The notes: generated by a model not told the origin, from the letters alone. Numbered from the stretch's first letter, positions 18,701-28,303 are shown. The stretch: 64,000 nt of DNA from Simkaniaceae bacterium (GCA_018399075.1 CP073763.1:558001-622000), one strand, 5' to 3'. Numbers and translations are program-made.

Positions 18701-21700
18701 AGCTCGATTTTAAAGGGGAGCTTGATCGATGGATCAATGATCAAACAATCTCAAGAAAACCCCGGGGAACTCTTAGACTCTATCGTCTACTATTGAATTC
18801 TTTAACCCCTCTTGAAAAAATTGGTGATCAAACAGCAGCAACGATTTATCAAGATTGGATCCATTTCCGTCTCTATTATGGTGAACGTTTTAACAATCCG
18901 ATCACCCCTGTTTCATTCCATTTGATCGAAAACTTTATCTCAAAACTCCTTGCATTTCACCACCAAAGTGGCAAAGGTCTAGAAGAGTTCTGCACTCCCC
19001 TGATCAATTCCCTCCAAATGGGGGAATATGAGATTAAATGGAGAGAGAGTCCAACGTTTGGATATCCTGTATATGAGGGGCAAACGGTTGATCAGCAGCC
19101 TTTTTGTATTGATTTTAGACAAGGAGATGTCTTTTTTCCAGAAGGAAAAGTTAAACGGATGAGCTTGGATCGCGCTTGGGAAAAAGATCTCGCTTTTAAA
19201 AGGCTTTTCTGGGGCGAAAAAGGGTTCGATTATGTCCAAGCAGGAGAGGGAGCTGTTTTCTTTCAGCATCCTAAGTGGGGAAATTTTAAAATCCTTTTAA
19301 AAAAGCATTATGGCGCCAACCATATTCAACATCAATTTGAAGATGGGGGTGAATGGTACCAATACCTTCCAACGAATCTGGAAAAAGAAAAAGAACTTGG
19401 CCTATCTCCAGTACTTACAAAAGATCATGTTCTCTGGGCTCAGGTTAAAGTGAAAGAGATTGTACATAGAAAGCCACAAGGCCATGGGGGGCAAGTGATG
19501 GTCTTTATACGGTCAATGACAGGCAAGACTTATACTCTACAACTAGATCTCAGTAAGAGTCTCCTTGATCAACTTTCACACTTGAAAGAGAAAATAGGTG
19601 GTGAGCAAAGATATGTACGATTTATCTTAGCCGGCAAAGTCGTAGGTCCTAAAGTTCCTCTTTCTGAACAAAATATTCAAAGAGAAAGTACCTTCCATGC
19701 AATCTTTTGTGCGCAACAACAATCAGGGCAAGCCTATGATCCTAATATCATTGATCTTGAAGCGGAAGAAGAAATCGAGTCTCTTCCTATTGATGCTCCT
19801 TTACCGCAAAATCAACTCCCCTTTAAAGGGATCATCACCTCTTTAAAAACGCAGGAGCTTTGTTGGCTCATCGATGAAAGAGGCAATTTGATTCAATCAA
19901 ACCCTGAAAAACCCATCCCTAAGGAAAGAGCTTTAGCTGCATATTTTTTAGAGGGGCAGAAAGAAAATAGAGAAGAGAGCCGTTCTTTTGAGGGGGTTAC
20001 CTCTTTTGAAGATCCTCAATATATTCTCACCCTTTCTAATGAAGGTGGAGAGATTAAAGAGCTCCATTTTCCTCGGTTTGTTTCCATGGAAGGGAACCCA
20101 TTATTCTTGAAAAAAAAGAAAGGGGTAGAAGGGCTTTTTTGGAATGATAATCAACAATATAGACTTCAAGAAAAGCAGAAGGGATGCCTTGGTCGGTTTG
20201 ACGGGTATCTCTACTTGAGCTCGATAAAAAAAGAGGGAGTGGGAAAACTTTTTGTTCCTTTTAGAGTCTCTAAAAACACTTCAGAAAATGAACAAGAAGC
20301 CCCCATTGAAGAGTGGGGAAGTCGAGAGTATTTTGACTACGACTTTGACCGGGGAGAGGTGATTGCACGCTCTGTTGAAGCAAAGTGGTATTTAGCCTAT
20401 CTCTATTTTGAGCAGAAGCGTTACAATGAAGCTGCCCGTTTAATCGATGCAGAGCTCCCTACAGATACGATCTCACCCAAAGCACTTAGTATTCTTTTGA
20501 TGATTCAAAAAAGTGCTCCCCCTGAAGATCATCCTGATACGCATGCGATTTATCTTCGAGCAACTTATCAATATATGGAGAAGTTAGATAAGCAAAGTCT
20601 AGAAGAAATTAAGCTCTATTTTGGGGTGGAAGAAGAAGATCTAAATCATCTTCGAAATCTTATTATTTCAGCAGGAGATTACCTGCAATCACTCAGTCAT
20701 CTCTCAGAGAGCTGTCGTTTATCACGGAAAAAAGAAAAAAAGTTACTAGAAAAGCTGATCTATGAATATGAACAAAAAATAGCTCTTTTCGATCCCCATA
20801 AAGTAGAAAAGCTCAAAGAACGCATTACCCAGATCAAGAGCCGCATTCATAAACTTCAAGGGGAAAATGGGGCAGAGCTAATCCCTTTGAAAGAGGGGAA
20901 AAGAGAGCTTCCTCGCTCCAATACAAAGGGGAGAAATAGATCTTGCTTTCAGAACGTCGCTTTCAATTTGAGCTTGCCTGAGCGCTTTTACAGGGAAGAC
21001 TATGAAAATTATGTAAGAAGATGCAAACAAGAGATAGAGCTTAAGACAAAATGGTTAGAGGCTGGAGAAATCCCCTTTTTAGTCAGCTATTATCCCTACA
21101 ATAGTCGTTTCACTCCCTATCAAAATGGAGCATTGTTATTGCATGTTTTGTCTGTTGCTAAGAAAGGGAGCGATATAGAGCGAAGAGCCATGATATGGAG
21201 GCTGCGTAATTACCGTCTACATTGGATTGGTGATGAGCGAGCCATTCCTTATCTAGATCTCATGATTAATATCGCATGCTGTCCAGAAAACTTTCCAGAT
21301 CCGATTGATACGCAAGAAACATCTCATGAGGAGAAAAAAAGTTTCCTAGAAGCAGTCGAGAAGGGATATAATTTTGATTTTTATGGATTTGAATCCAAAA
21401 TCAACCAGCACTGCTTTCCTCCTAGAAGCATTCAAATGAATTCAAGAGAGAAAAAGGCTTATCCCCTCGCAGGTGATTCTTGGTATGATCCAAAGAAACG
21501 GAAATTAAGGAATTTCGGAAAGTCCCCTATTCCCCTACCCCTAACTAAAGCTCAATATGATGATGAAAGATTCGCAAGGCTAAAAGATTGGAACAAAAGA
21601 TATTTTGTTCCCGATCCTCGTCAGGAAAGTGAAGGGAAAAAAAAGCTAGACTTTTCCCTAGCCGGAGAACTTATTCATAATCAAGATGAAGAATATCGAG

Positions 21701-24700
21701 CAGCCCTAGCAAAGGACCTGGGTATATTAGCTCATGACTATGAAGAAGGGGCAAGGCAAAGGGCCGAGGATGTTCCGATCACCATCTCTGAAGAAAGCTG
21801 CCCTCATTTTCTACGAGACTTACAAGAAGAAAAATCAAAGTGCTCTCAGGAGCTTGATGAAAAAGAGAAAGAAGCCTTTAGAATTTTTAACCAGATGCCG
21901 ATTGGAGTTGCTGAAAGGCTGAGCCACATATCCAAACTAGGAGCAAGGGTTGCAAATCCTTTATCACTTGATATTGCAAGAGAAGCTTTATTGAGCGGTG
22001 ATCAGCGTGCTTTTCTTGTGAAGAACCCTTCCTTGAGGGAAGAAGATATCAAATATCTTACCCAATGCCTCATCGATATTGAAGATCTTAAATCTTGGAA
22101 GAAGCAGCTTGAGAGGATGGAAGAAAGAGTGATAAAACTCCAAAAGAATGGAGACCCTCATAACCTCACTTATAAAGATCACTGCAAAAAACTCAAAGAA
22201 GACTTGGAAGCAGAGTACCATTTTAGCCATTTGCCTCCAAAGGAGCAGATCACCTTCCGCATTTTCTGTGGAGAAACAGGGATGATTCCCTTTAAGAAAC
22301 AAATCGACTTGATTCTTCAAATGTCTGAGACTTGTGAAGATGATCCAAGCCGCTTTCGTGATATCGTGATTCAATTGATTATGGGAGGAGGGAAAACCTC
22401 TGTGATTGCAACGCTCCTGTTGCAACTCACTGCTATGAAAAAGGGGCACATCGCCCTTTTTATGATTCCTGCCCCTCTATTCAAAAGTGTGAGTGCCAAC
22501 TTAAGCACTGCCTTAAAAACAGCTTTCAATAGATCCCTAAAACCGATCAATGTGAAGCGCTCTGAGTTAACGGTGTATCGATTGAAGCAATTGGTTTCTT
22601 TGCTAGAGAAAAGCAAGGATCATCCACAAGCGGTGATTGCAACACCTACTTCATTTCAGGTTTTTGATTTAGAATTCTTAAGTCAGTCGAGAAAATTTAA
22701 GCGGATTTATCATGAGATCAGAGTTAGCCAGGAAGAGATCCTTGAGCTAGACGGGAAAGATCCAGAGCGGCTAGCGGTATTAAATGAGCGGATCCAAAGA
22801 CTTGAAGCAATTGGGATGGAGCATCGGCAAAAAATAGAGCTCTTAGCCGAGATCATTACCGCATCACCCGATGCCTTGATGGATGAAGTCGATTTGATTT
22901 TAGATTGTTTATTAGAGGTAAATTTTCCAGATGGAGAAAAAATCCCAATCAATCCCAAATATAATCGTCTGGGCCATGCCCTTTATCTGCAATTGATCAG
23001 AGATGATTTAACGATCCCAACACTTCCTGGCAAGCCATCTGTGCTAGCTGTGACTCAACTTTTGTCAAATAAACAATCAATCGATCCAGAAAAACTTACA
23101 AGGCATGTTTTTCCTGTGATTGCACGAGAATTATACAAGCAATTTGCTCCTTTTAAGCAGTTGCCCCAAGATCTCTCTAATTCCTTTGTCCGTTATGTGA
23201 CAGGAAAAGTTCCTCATTACCTAAGCAAGTTTGTGAACGGCTCTCTTGAGATGAATGAGCAAACATTAACCCATCTTAATGCAAGATGGAGAGAAGATGG
23301 AACACTAGAAGAGCTCCGGAACGACATCCTTTTTTGGCGTATCCTAAATGGTTATTATGAGTCTCTTCATCCTCATCATCAAACCTTAGCCAATCTTGTC
23401 AATTTAACTTCTCATCTATTCCAGGATATTTTGTCTTTTACATTAAATCTACACGTAAACCGTGATATTGGACTCATTCCTGGGAATCCTGATGGAAAAT
23501 TGTGTCCTTTTGACGGGGTTGATTCCCCAGCTATAGACCGAGACTTTGGGTATGTATGGGGAGCACTCTGTCATTATTATCAATATGCATCAACATCCCC
23601 TCCAAAAAAGGCACAAATTCTACAACTCGCTCGTTTAGCCACTGAAGCAGCCCATTATTATATGAAAAAAAGTGGAGAAGTCTTTAAAGAAACAGCGGAA
23701 TATCTTCAATTTCTTGATCTTACAGGAGTCTCCCTTGATGAATTTCAAGATCCTAAGTCTCGCCGTTGCAAGGAGGCACTTCAACAAGTAAAAAAGAACT
23801 TTAAAAAGGATGTTCATAAACGTCTAGCACTTCAGGAGGAAGTAGCTGCCCATCTTGTTAAAATACAAGACTCTTATTTGAGTTGCACTGGGATCGATCT
23901 TTGTCGTCGACTAAAATCCAAGCGGACAATGGCTGGACTGCCGTGGAATGTTGAAGGATATCCGGAGAGTTTAGCTAGGAATTTTATTCCAGATGTTGGA
24001 ACAGAAGGGAAAGTCATCGATGCCATCGTTGAAAATGTTGAAACGATTCATAAAATTGATTTTGTTCCTGATATTGAGCAAATGCTAGAGGATATTTTTG
24101 CAGAATCTCCTAATCCACAAAAAATTCGAGGAGCGATCGATGGAGGAGGGCTATTAAAGGTTTGCCCAAACAATCGATCCATTGCAAAAGGAATGTTAAG
24201 GTTTTTGGAAAGAAAACAAAAAGAAGGTGTTGTTCACAAAGATATTGACTGTGTTCTTTTCTTTTATAAAGAGCCTGGAGAGGTTAAGGCGGACACTTTA
24301 TACGTATGGAGGATGGGGGTTCATGAGCCTGAAAAGGTGGGGGGAACAACAGCTGCTGACCTTGAAGCAAAAGGTCTTGATCCCTCTAGGTATTTCGTTC
24401 TTTTTAATGAAGATAAAACGACTGGTATCGATATTCCAATGGCTTCTGATGCAGTCTGTCTCTTTTTCTTTGATACAAAAATGCTGATGAGAACCTTTGG
24501 GCAAGGAGCGATGCGGCTCAGGAAACTTTTGAGCTCTCAAAATATAGAGCCCGTTTTAGATAAACGAACCTTGGAGGTGTTATTTTATCAAGGAGAGAAA
24601 CCTCAGCACCTGGTCTTTCATTCTGCAGGGATTCAGTCGGTTCGTAAAACGGGTAACATGGTCCGTTACTTTCACCAGCAGATCAATTCTTTATTCAGAG

Positions 24701-27351
24701 GGCATTCTACTGACAGATTGCTCTTTCGGGCAAAAAACGCAAGCAGCCTAGAATGGGATGGAAAAGACTTTGTCGATTGCGTTGAAAAAGGTGAGCCCTA
24801 TTTTGTTCAAACATGGGATGACAATCAACTTAGGGTGGTTGGGCAACCTAAAGAGAAGGTCGATACAATACCGATACTCCAAAATAAACTTAAGCAAACA
24901 ACTCGAGAATGGGAACAAGTATTTGGTCAAGATCCTCTATTATCAGAAGAAGTTTCTCAGCTCCAAGACTATCTTGCATCTGCAGAAAACATATTACCTG
25001 CCCGCTCAGAAAAGACTTGTGACGTTATAGGAATGATCGGAATGCAGACCGAAGCAGAAGTTGAGATGGAGGTAACTCTTGAGGTCAATCTCCAGCAAGA
25101 GCGAGAACAAGAGACAGAGGTAGACGAGGAAGTTGAGCTGGAACTACAACTTTATGAACAAGGGGATGGATTAGGCTATCGTCCTGATTTGGGAATCACC
25201 CATGAAGCATTCCTTGAACTCGTTAAGGATCTCCGATCTGAGAAACCTCAAACAAGGTCTTTAAAACAGCAGTTAGGCCGATTTCGCTATGGATTTCAAA
25301 GAGAACAAAAACACTTTGAACAGATTTTTTCAGAGCCAATTTTTGGAACAGAGGCTTATTTTAACACGTGCAAACAAACCCTCAATGTCTTTCACCCTTT
25401 GCAACGCCCCCCTAAACAAATCTTAGCGATTCAAATCTCAGAAGATGAAGTGCTGTGGCTTCTCCTTTCAGAACGTGAAGCAAGTGATATTAGAAAGTAC
25501 ATGAGAGAATATAAAGGAAATGACATGTGGCTCATTCAGCCAGATGGCAGTCCTCTGTTTAAAGAGGAAAAGCTACTTCCCTCTTTAGACCTAGAAGAGG
25601 ATCATATTTTAGAGGGGCTTCTTGAGATCAATGCATTTCATGGGAATGCAGAGTGGCTAGGTAAGTATGAGAATTATTTTATCCCTTGGCTTCAAGAAGA
25701 AAGCTCGTTAAAACTCGATTTTTTAAGATTAAGAACAGCAAGAGATGAGCATCAAAGGCACATTTTAAACTGCCTTCCCTCCCTATTGCAGGTGACTGGC
25801 CAAGGGCAATCTCCTGAACAGGCAGATAACCAAATTCTTTTTTCTTGGCGTGCTAAAAGAGAAAAGCCGGTGAAAGGTCACTATGTCTCGGATAGCCCAG
25901 AAGAAGTAAAACGTTTGAAATCAAGAAAAAAAATTGAAAAACTGCACCCCGACTTGGTCCCCTATTTAGGGGATGAAGCTGATGACAACCTTTCAAGAAG
26001 ACAAATGCGTTATCTTCAACCTTACCATATTCCCCATTGCATTCCTCGGCAAATCAAGTGGCTCGCTCCAAAACAGGTAGTTCATATTCGTAGTTCCAGT
26101 CAAATCTATCAGGAAGATGAAAGTGGTCCTTTGTACTTTCTTTCTAAAAATCAACTAAAAGATCTACAAGATTCGCAATCAGAGCTTATTCCTTTTGTCA
26201 ACCCAGACTACTATATTGATTTTGATCAAGAGTGGCAAATACAAGCGGTACTGCCTAAATTTCTTGACCGTATTAATCCAAGATTTGCTTACCATTTTAC
26301 AGAAACTCAAATAAAAGAAGGAATCCTTACGCTATCCGATCTCGAAAAATATTGCCAATTCTTGCTTCCCAAACACTTTAACTGGATAAGTGGATCCCTT
26401 CTAGAAGGAATTCCTGGAAACCAAATTCAGAAAAAACACATTGAGGAAATAGCCGACAGTTTAATCCCCAGACTTGAAGAAGTAGCAAGAAGTAAAAATA
26501 CTCAAGTTAAGCAGTGGGTCGAGTGGTTAAAACCTCAGAAAGTCTCATCCCTTCCTGATCCACTTTTACAGTATATTACTCAAGACCATGTGCCCGAGCT
26601 GACTTTAAATCAGATTCAATTCATGCAAGTTCAAGGCTATTGGACTCTTGAATTAATCAAAGGATTACAAAAAGAACAGATTGAGCAATTTGAAAGCAAA
26701 GAATTAATCAATCTTCTTACTAACGCTCAGATTCAATCATTTCTCACTGACAAGCAGGTCTCATTATTAAGCGAAGAAAAAGTAAATGTTTGTCCCGCTG
26801 CTCTTATGAAATATTTAATAAAAACTCAAGTCCCTAGTCTTGGCCAGGAAGAAATTAATGAGATGCAAAAGAATCCTGAATGTCACCACTGCATGGAATG
26901 GGTGCAAGGAAATCAATTGAAATGGATCACTAATCCTAAAGCTGCCAAATGCATTACAGAAGACCGAATGAAGATACTTCCCATGGATCAAGTAAATCAC
27001 TTCATTCCAACACATCCCCTATTTCACAAAATTCGGGGTGATCAAGTGAACAACTTTTCTTTTGAGCAAATCAATGCTGCTTCTAAAGAGCATCTTGCAT
27101 CCCTTACAAATCCTGATTTAGTTCAGTTTGTTTCTTTTTGGAAGGTCTATCACTTAAGTGCTGATGGTCTAAGAAATAGAACAAACATTCAAAACCTTAC
27201 TTACCAGGTTGCTATAAATATTCTTGGATATCTCTCTCAGGCGCTTTTATGGATGAGAGTATATGCAGTGATAGGATGCCAAGAAAATTTAAATCGCAAC
27301 GTTCAAAGGTTGGAGCATTGGAAACATACTTATCGCCCAATTCTTTCTTGA
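15757..27351 (+). CDS. giant DUF3638-type NTPase-like protein with internal ubiquitin-like domain
   Basis: A 3,864-residue protein, the largest in the window. (1) Residues ~150-300 hold G-S-G-H-A-L-I-F (His171) and G-Q-R-G-G-T-C-V-P (Cys290), a possible thiol-protease pair. (2) Residues ~1247-1318 form a ubiquitin-like domain: M-T-G-K-T-Y-T-L, F-I-L-A-G-K and N-I-Q-R-E-S-T-F-H line up in order and spacing with ubiquitin. There is no terminal Gly-Gly. (3) An NTPase/helicase-like core: M-G-G-G-K-T-S (Lys2213), D-E-V-D (2376-2379), T-G-I-D-I-P (~2889) and Q-x3-R-x-R (2916-2922), as in DUF3638/DUF3645 proteins of amoebae and fungi. (4) A Glu/Gln-rich coiled segment (~3095-3130). (5) About 400 C-terminal residues of irregular L-x2-x-Q-I/V repeats. 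No signal peptide. It has its own promoter and terminator. A secreted host-ubiquitin-directed effector is inferred, not shown. Confidence 0.85.
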   Translation: MTINFNLFKFLQNSYYPLGKGNQSLEEGKSSASSRKITPFPDLTKQLGGEEKSQEEMALRIAANFLSGGLSTGGSKPLDGMQPLDNFQVWQWVLENLPAEEVEGLPIDDLGKMIRVLHNQCEKEKELYLKFDPREFLQVVHDYTRAVSELKVGESYPLSGGWGNIGGGSGHALIFEVIRTSENRFNVSLYTSTGFQLTQLFLQGDKQRIIPIVCWEGIPQDHLFASFEEEAPPIFFQQLFELSYPISKYDPNKILEEEDVLEALDWLSPFYRKVNPKESGTYTGQRGGTCVPSSTKIWGESFFESIQDEKLFKVYFNWTLFLGLYQELSPFLDRDDEQAEIMRRTLLNGGRNLLGSLDKLVNNERMNSCFPIEKAYDIQHLLLKHIERIESLSAEVISRRQSESLPIDFKDQDVDVQREKRGAKRYWTEQPQCRELDPPDKSALPFLLTTSNQETVLKKALPALHRRYLEEKEREDKRVHCYQALSLSLHEVIDALPLPQFGEGPIDNSFWENLSLGEKKEYSGYLSDLCVFYLDQGEREDLPTRSFATLFSIHAIVHFLAIEIEKELRIEEKRSLTYYRLPFEVDQLNNINNLIFLDRKEFERIQQVKGYFAWRNKFAKGGVLFSSSEKESKVVKDSIHEALENAHLWHGLMQQDPLFGEAVKHRAEERFPDYSEEEIQRDFERQQSELNTWYEEQKNRRYSFHSYSRRPEPKRLKNLPLLTKQMLLLEEFDSSKGGNELLLEHYQHINHVRFLTFLINRKIYRPNYPSKDLTRKATRPDQYSHEGLVSGQYEKPTFDDRWVSSWERVVCEKYYHSLDREHRQFLEIPQATRKMDRWQRGTAEAQALNRKNFPPFLRDLSRTLSEWKLTPDQLFFELQRDYELLKNPSLQTLIYQLLFRSPVDENNQVHLGVGALILDRDVLESFKEFTEKALSYFSNLRHKQEAADLETSEVDGIKFLFELTFFMQKYLIDANRHDLAAELDFKGELDRWINDQTISRKPRGTLRLYRLLLNSLTPLEKIGDQTAATIYQDWIHFRLYYGERFNNPITPVSFHLIENFISKLLAFHHQSGKGLEEFCTPLINSLQMGEYEIKWRESPTFGYPVYEGQTVDQQPFCIDFRQGDVFFPEGKVKRMSLDRAWEKDLAFKRLFWGEKGFDYVQAGEGAVFFQHPKWGNFKILLKKHYGANHIQHQFEDGGEWYQYLPTNLEKEKELGLSPVLTKDHVLWAQVKVKEIVHRKPQGHGGQVMVFIRSMTGKTYTLQLDLSKSLLDQLSHLKEKIGGEQRYVRFILAGKVVGPKVPLSEQNIQRESTFHAIFCAQQQSGQAYDPNIIDLEAEEEIESLPIDAPLPQNQLPFKGIITSLKTQELCWLIDERGNLIQSNPEKPIPKERALAAYFLEGQKENREESRSFEGVTSFEDPQYILTLSNEGGEIKELHFPRFVSMEGNPLFLKKKKGVEGLFWNDNQQYRLQEKQKGCLGRFDGYLYLSSIKKEGVGKLFVPFRVSKNTSENEQEAPIEEWGSREYFDYDFDRGEVIARSVEAKWYLAYLYFEQKRYNEAARLIDAELPTDTISPKALSILLMIQKSAPPEDHPDTHAIYLRATYQYMEKLDKQSLEEIKLYFGVEEEDLNHLRNLIISAGDYLQSLSHLSESCRLSRKKEKKLLEKLIYEYEQKIALFDPHKVEKLKERITQIKSRIHKLQGENGAELIPLKEGKRELPRSNTKGRNRSCFQNVAFNLSLPERFYREDYENYVRRCKQEIELKTKWLEAGEIPFLVSYYPYNSRFTPYQNGALLLHVLSVAKKGSDIERRAMIWRLRNYRLHWIGDERAIPYLDLMINIACCPENFPDPIDTQETSHEEKKSFLEAVEKGYNFDFYGFESKINQHCFPPRSIQMNSREKKAYPLAGDSWYDPKKRKLRNFGKSPIPLPLTKAQYDDERFARLKDWNKRYFVPDPRQESEGKKKLDFSLAGELIHNQDEEYRAALAKDLGILAHDYEEGARQRAEDVPITISEESCPHFLRDLQEEKSKCSQELDEKEKEAFRIFNQMPIGVAERLSHISKLGARVANPLSLDIAREALLSGDQRAFLVKNPSLREEDIKYLTQCLIDIEDLKSWKKQLERMEERVIKLQKNGDPHNLTYKDHCKKLKEDLEAEYHFSHLPPKEQITFRIFCGETGMIPFKKQIDLILQMSETCEDDPSRFRDIVIQLIMGGGKTSVIATLLLQLTAMKKGHIALFMIPAPLFKSVSANLSTALKTAFNRSLKPINVKRSELTVYRLKQLVSLLEKSKDHPQAVIATPTSFQVFDLEFLSQSRKFKRIYHEIRVSQEEILELDGKDPERLAVLNERIQRLEAIGMEHRQKIELLAEIITASPDALMDEVDLILDCLLEVNFPDGEKIPINPKYNRLGHALYLQLIRDDLTIPTLPGKPSVLAVTQLLSNKQSIDPEKLTRHVFPVIARELYKQFAPFKQLPQDLSNSFVRYVTGKVPHYLSKFVNGSLEMNEQTLTHLNARWREDGTLEELRNDILFWRILNGYYESLHPHHQTLANLVNLTSHLFQDILSFTLNLHVNRDIGLIPGNPDGKLCPFDGVDSPAIDRDFGYVWGALCHYYQYASTSPPKKAQILQLARLATEAAHYYMKKSGEVFKETAEYLQFLDLTGVSLDEFQDPKSRRCKEALQQVKKNFKKDVHKRLALQEEVAAHLVKIQDSYLSCTGIDLCRRLKSKRTMAGLPWNVEGYPESLARNFIPDVGTEGKVIDAIVENVETIHKIDFVPDIEQMLEDIFAESPNPQKIRGAIDGGGLLKVCPNNRSIAKGMLRFLERKQKEGVVHKDIDCVLFFYKEPGEVKADTLYVWRMGVHEPEKVGGTTAADLEAKGLDPSRYFVLFNEDKTTGIDIPMASDAVCLFFFDTKMLMRTFGQGAMRLRKLLSSQNIEPVLDKRTLEVLFYQGEKPQHLVFHSAGIQSVRKTGNMVRYFHQQINSLFRGHSTDRLLFRAKNASSLEWDGKDFVDCVEKGEPYFVQTWDDNQLRVVGQPKEKVDTIPILQNKLKQTTREWEQVFGQDPLLSEEVSQLQDYLASAENILPARSEKTCDVIGMIGMQTEAEVEMEVTLEVNLQQEREQETEVDEEVELELQLYEQGDGLGYRPDLGITHEAFLELVKDLRSEKPQTRSLKQQLGRFRYGFQREQKHFEQIFSEPIFGTEAYFNTCKQTLNVFHPLQRPPKQILAIQISEDEVLWLLLSEREASDIRKYMREYKGNDMWLIQPDGSPLFKEEKLLPSLDLEEDHILEGLLEINAFHGNAEWLGKYENYFIPWLQEESSLKLDFLRLRTARDEHQRHILNCLPSLLQVTGQGQSPEQADNQILFSWRAKREKPVKGHYVSDSPEEVKRLKSRKKIEKLHPDLVPYLGDEADDNLSRRQMRYLQPYHIPHCIPRQIKWLAPKQVVHIRSSSQIYQEDESGPLYFLSKNQLKDLQDSQSELIPFVNPDYYIDFDQEWQIQAVLPKFLDRINPRFAYHFTETQIKEGILTLSDLEKYCQFLLPKHFNWISGSLLEGIPGNQIQKKHIEEIADSLIPRLEEVARSKNTQVKQWVEWLKPQKVSSLPDPLLQYITQDHVPELTLNQIQFMQVQGYWTLELIKGLQKEQIEQFESKELINLLTNAQIQSFLTDKQVSLLSEEKVNVCPAALMKYLIKTQVPSLGQEEINEMQKNPECHHCMEWVQGNQLKWITNPKAAKCITEDRMKILPMDQVNHFIPTHPLFHKIRGDQVNNFSFEQINAASKEHLASLTNPDLVQFVSFWKVYHLSADGLRNRTNIQNLTYQVAINILGYLSQALLWMRVYAVIGCQENLNRNVQRLEHWKHTYRPILS

Positions 27352-27394
27352 AGAGATTAATCCTTGAATATGCGCTGAGTTTTAGTTTGTAATT

Positions 27395-27423
27395 GGCCCG
27401 ATGAAATGTAAAGGGCCTTTTTT
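27395..27423 (+). terminator. intrinsic terminator of the giant gene
   Basis: Stem GGCCC (27395-27399) with GGGCC (27413-27417), 13-base loop, followed by six T. It lies 44 bases after the stop of the 3,864-codon gene. Confidence 0.7.
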
Positions 27424-27424
27424 A

Positions 27425-27683
27425 TAATCTCAGAGCTCTAAAGCAAAACTTTTTTTCAACTCCTACTTCTCAGCAGAAATTGAATTTACAGAATAAATGG
27501 TACACTATCGTAATCGCAAGACCAATGGGGTTACCCCAATTTTGTAGACACTACCATGTTAGACTATTTTCATGTTTCTTCAGTATTATGGGCTCCTTTG
27601 ACCTTGACGCTTCATCATGCGAAGAAGGATGACTTCAAGATAGATCATGATTTTATCGAAATGCGGGTTTGTCTTCGGAATTT
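27425..27683. other. intergenic region, no gene supported
   Basis: Contains a short near-palindrome (TGGGGTTACCCCA, 27523-27535) followed by TTTTGTAGACAC, which could be a relic of an insertion-sequence end; that is a guess from appearance. A 47-codon open frame (27556-27699, plus) has no ribosome-binding site and no recognisable product. Nothing else is visible. Confidence 0.25.
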
Positions 27684-28040
27684 TTAGTCATAATATTTTT
27701 TTCGCTGTGCTTCCATTTTAGCTTCATAGTCTGCTCTTTCTTCTGGAGTTGGCTTCCAGTTTTTGTATTTTTTTACCCAAGCTTCGTGTTCAGCCTGTTC
27801 TTCTGGAGTTCTTTGAAGTTTGGCTAAATGTTCTTTAGCTTCTTGAATAATTTCTATTGCTTCATCAAAAGGTAATTCCCAGTAATTGCCATCTCTTTTA
27901 TTACAAAAAGCTATTACAAATTCATTTGGAACTTCTACAGATATTTGTACCCAGCCCGAATTTTTATAATATATTTCGCAGACTGATTCTTCTTTATCTG
28001 GAACATCAGCAATCATAATTCTAAAATCTTCTCTGCTCAT
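27684..28040 (-). CDS. putative immunity protein of the orphan toxin cassette
   Basis: A 118-residue acidic, soluble protein, family not recognised. It begins M-S-R-E-D-F-R-I-M-I-A-D-V and has a beta-rich first half and a helical second half containing two copies of a K/R-T/P-P-E-E-R/Q-A-x-Y/H-E-A motif (K-x-Q-R-T-P-E-E-Q-A and K-P-T-P-E-E-R-A). Its ATG overlaps the TGA of a truncated toxin-tail frame (28037-28279), the arrangement of a coupled toxin/immunity pair. Role as antidote is inferred from that position only. Confidence 0.55.
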   Translation of the reverse strand: MSREDFRIMIADVPDKEESVCEIYYKNSGWVQISVEVPNEFVIAFCNKRDGNYWELPFDEAIEIIQEAKEHLAKLQRTPEEQAEHEAWVKKYKNWKPTPEERADYEAKMEAQRKKYYD

Positions 28041-28279
28041 TTTTTTGGCTCCAAAAATCCAATCATTTCTTTTCCATCTTTTGTAAATCTTGCTCCACGA
28101 CCATCGGGCAGGACAATATCTAAAGTTTCAAAACTTAAGGTTGGGGGTTTTTCAACAGAAATATGCTTATCAGGATGATTCAATATCTCATCTAGAACCT
28201 TTTGTCCCTGCAAATTTATTTCAGTAGTATTCCCCGTTGGCTTTGGGAATGAATAATCTATTCTGGCTCCATCTTTCTG
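28037..28279 (-). pseudogene. orphan polymorphic-toxin C-terminal domain, headless
   Basis: An 80-codon open frame without a start codon, directly after a TAG. It reads Q-K-D-G-A-R-I-D-Y-S-F-P-K-P-T-G-N, then a helix G-Q-K-V-L-D-E-I-L-N-H-P, then D-I-V-L-P-D-G-R-G-A-R-F and finally G-K-E-M-I-G-F-L-E-P-K-K. The G-R-G-A-R-F ... G-F-L-E-P ending is typical of C-terminal tips of bacterial polymorphic toxins, from memory. Being headless, followed by an overlapping immunity-like gene and preceded by a complete toxin/immunity pair, it fits a displaced ('orphan') toxin cassette. Confidence 0.6.
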
Positions 28280-28303
28280 CTAATATTACACTTCATTTGC
28301 GAT

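Noticed and set aside
27500-27700. Insertion-sequence end near 27523-27550
   Set aside because: The short palindrome and TGTAGACAC look suggestive, but there is no transposase frame and no second matching end in the window; kept only as a remark.
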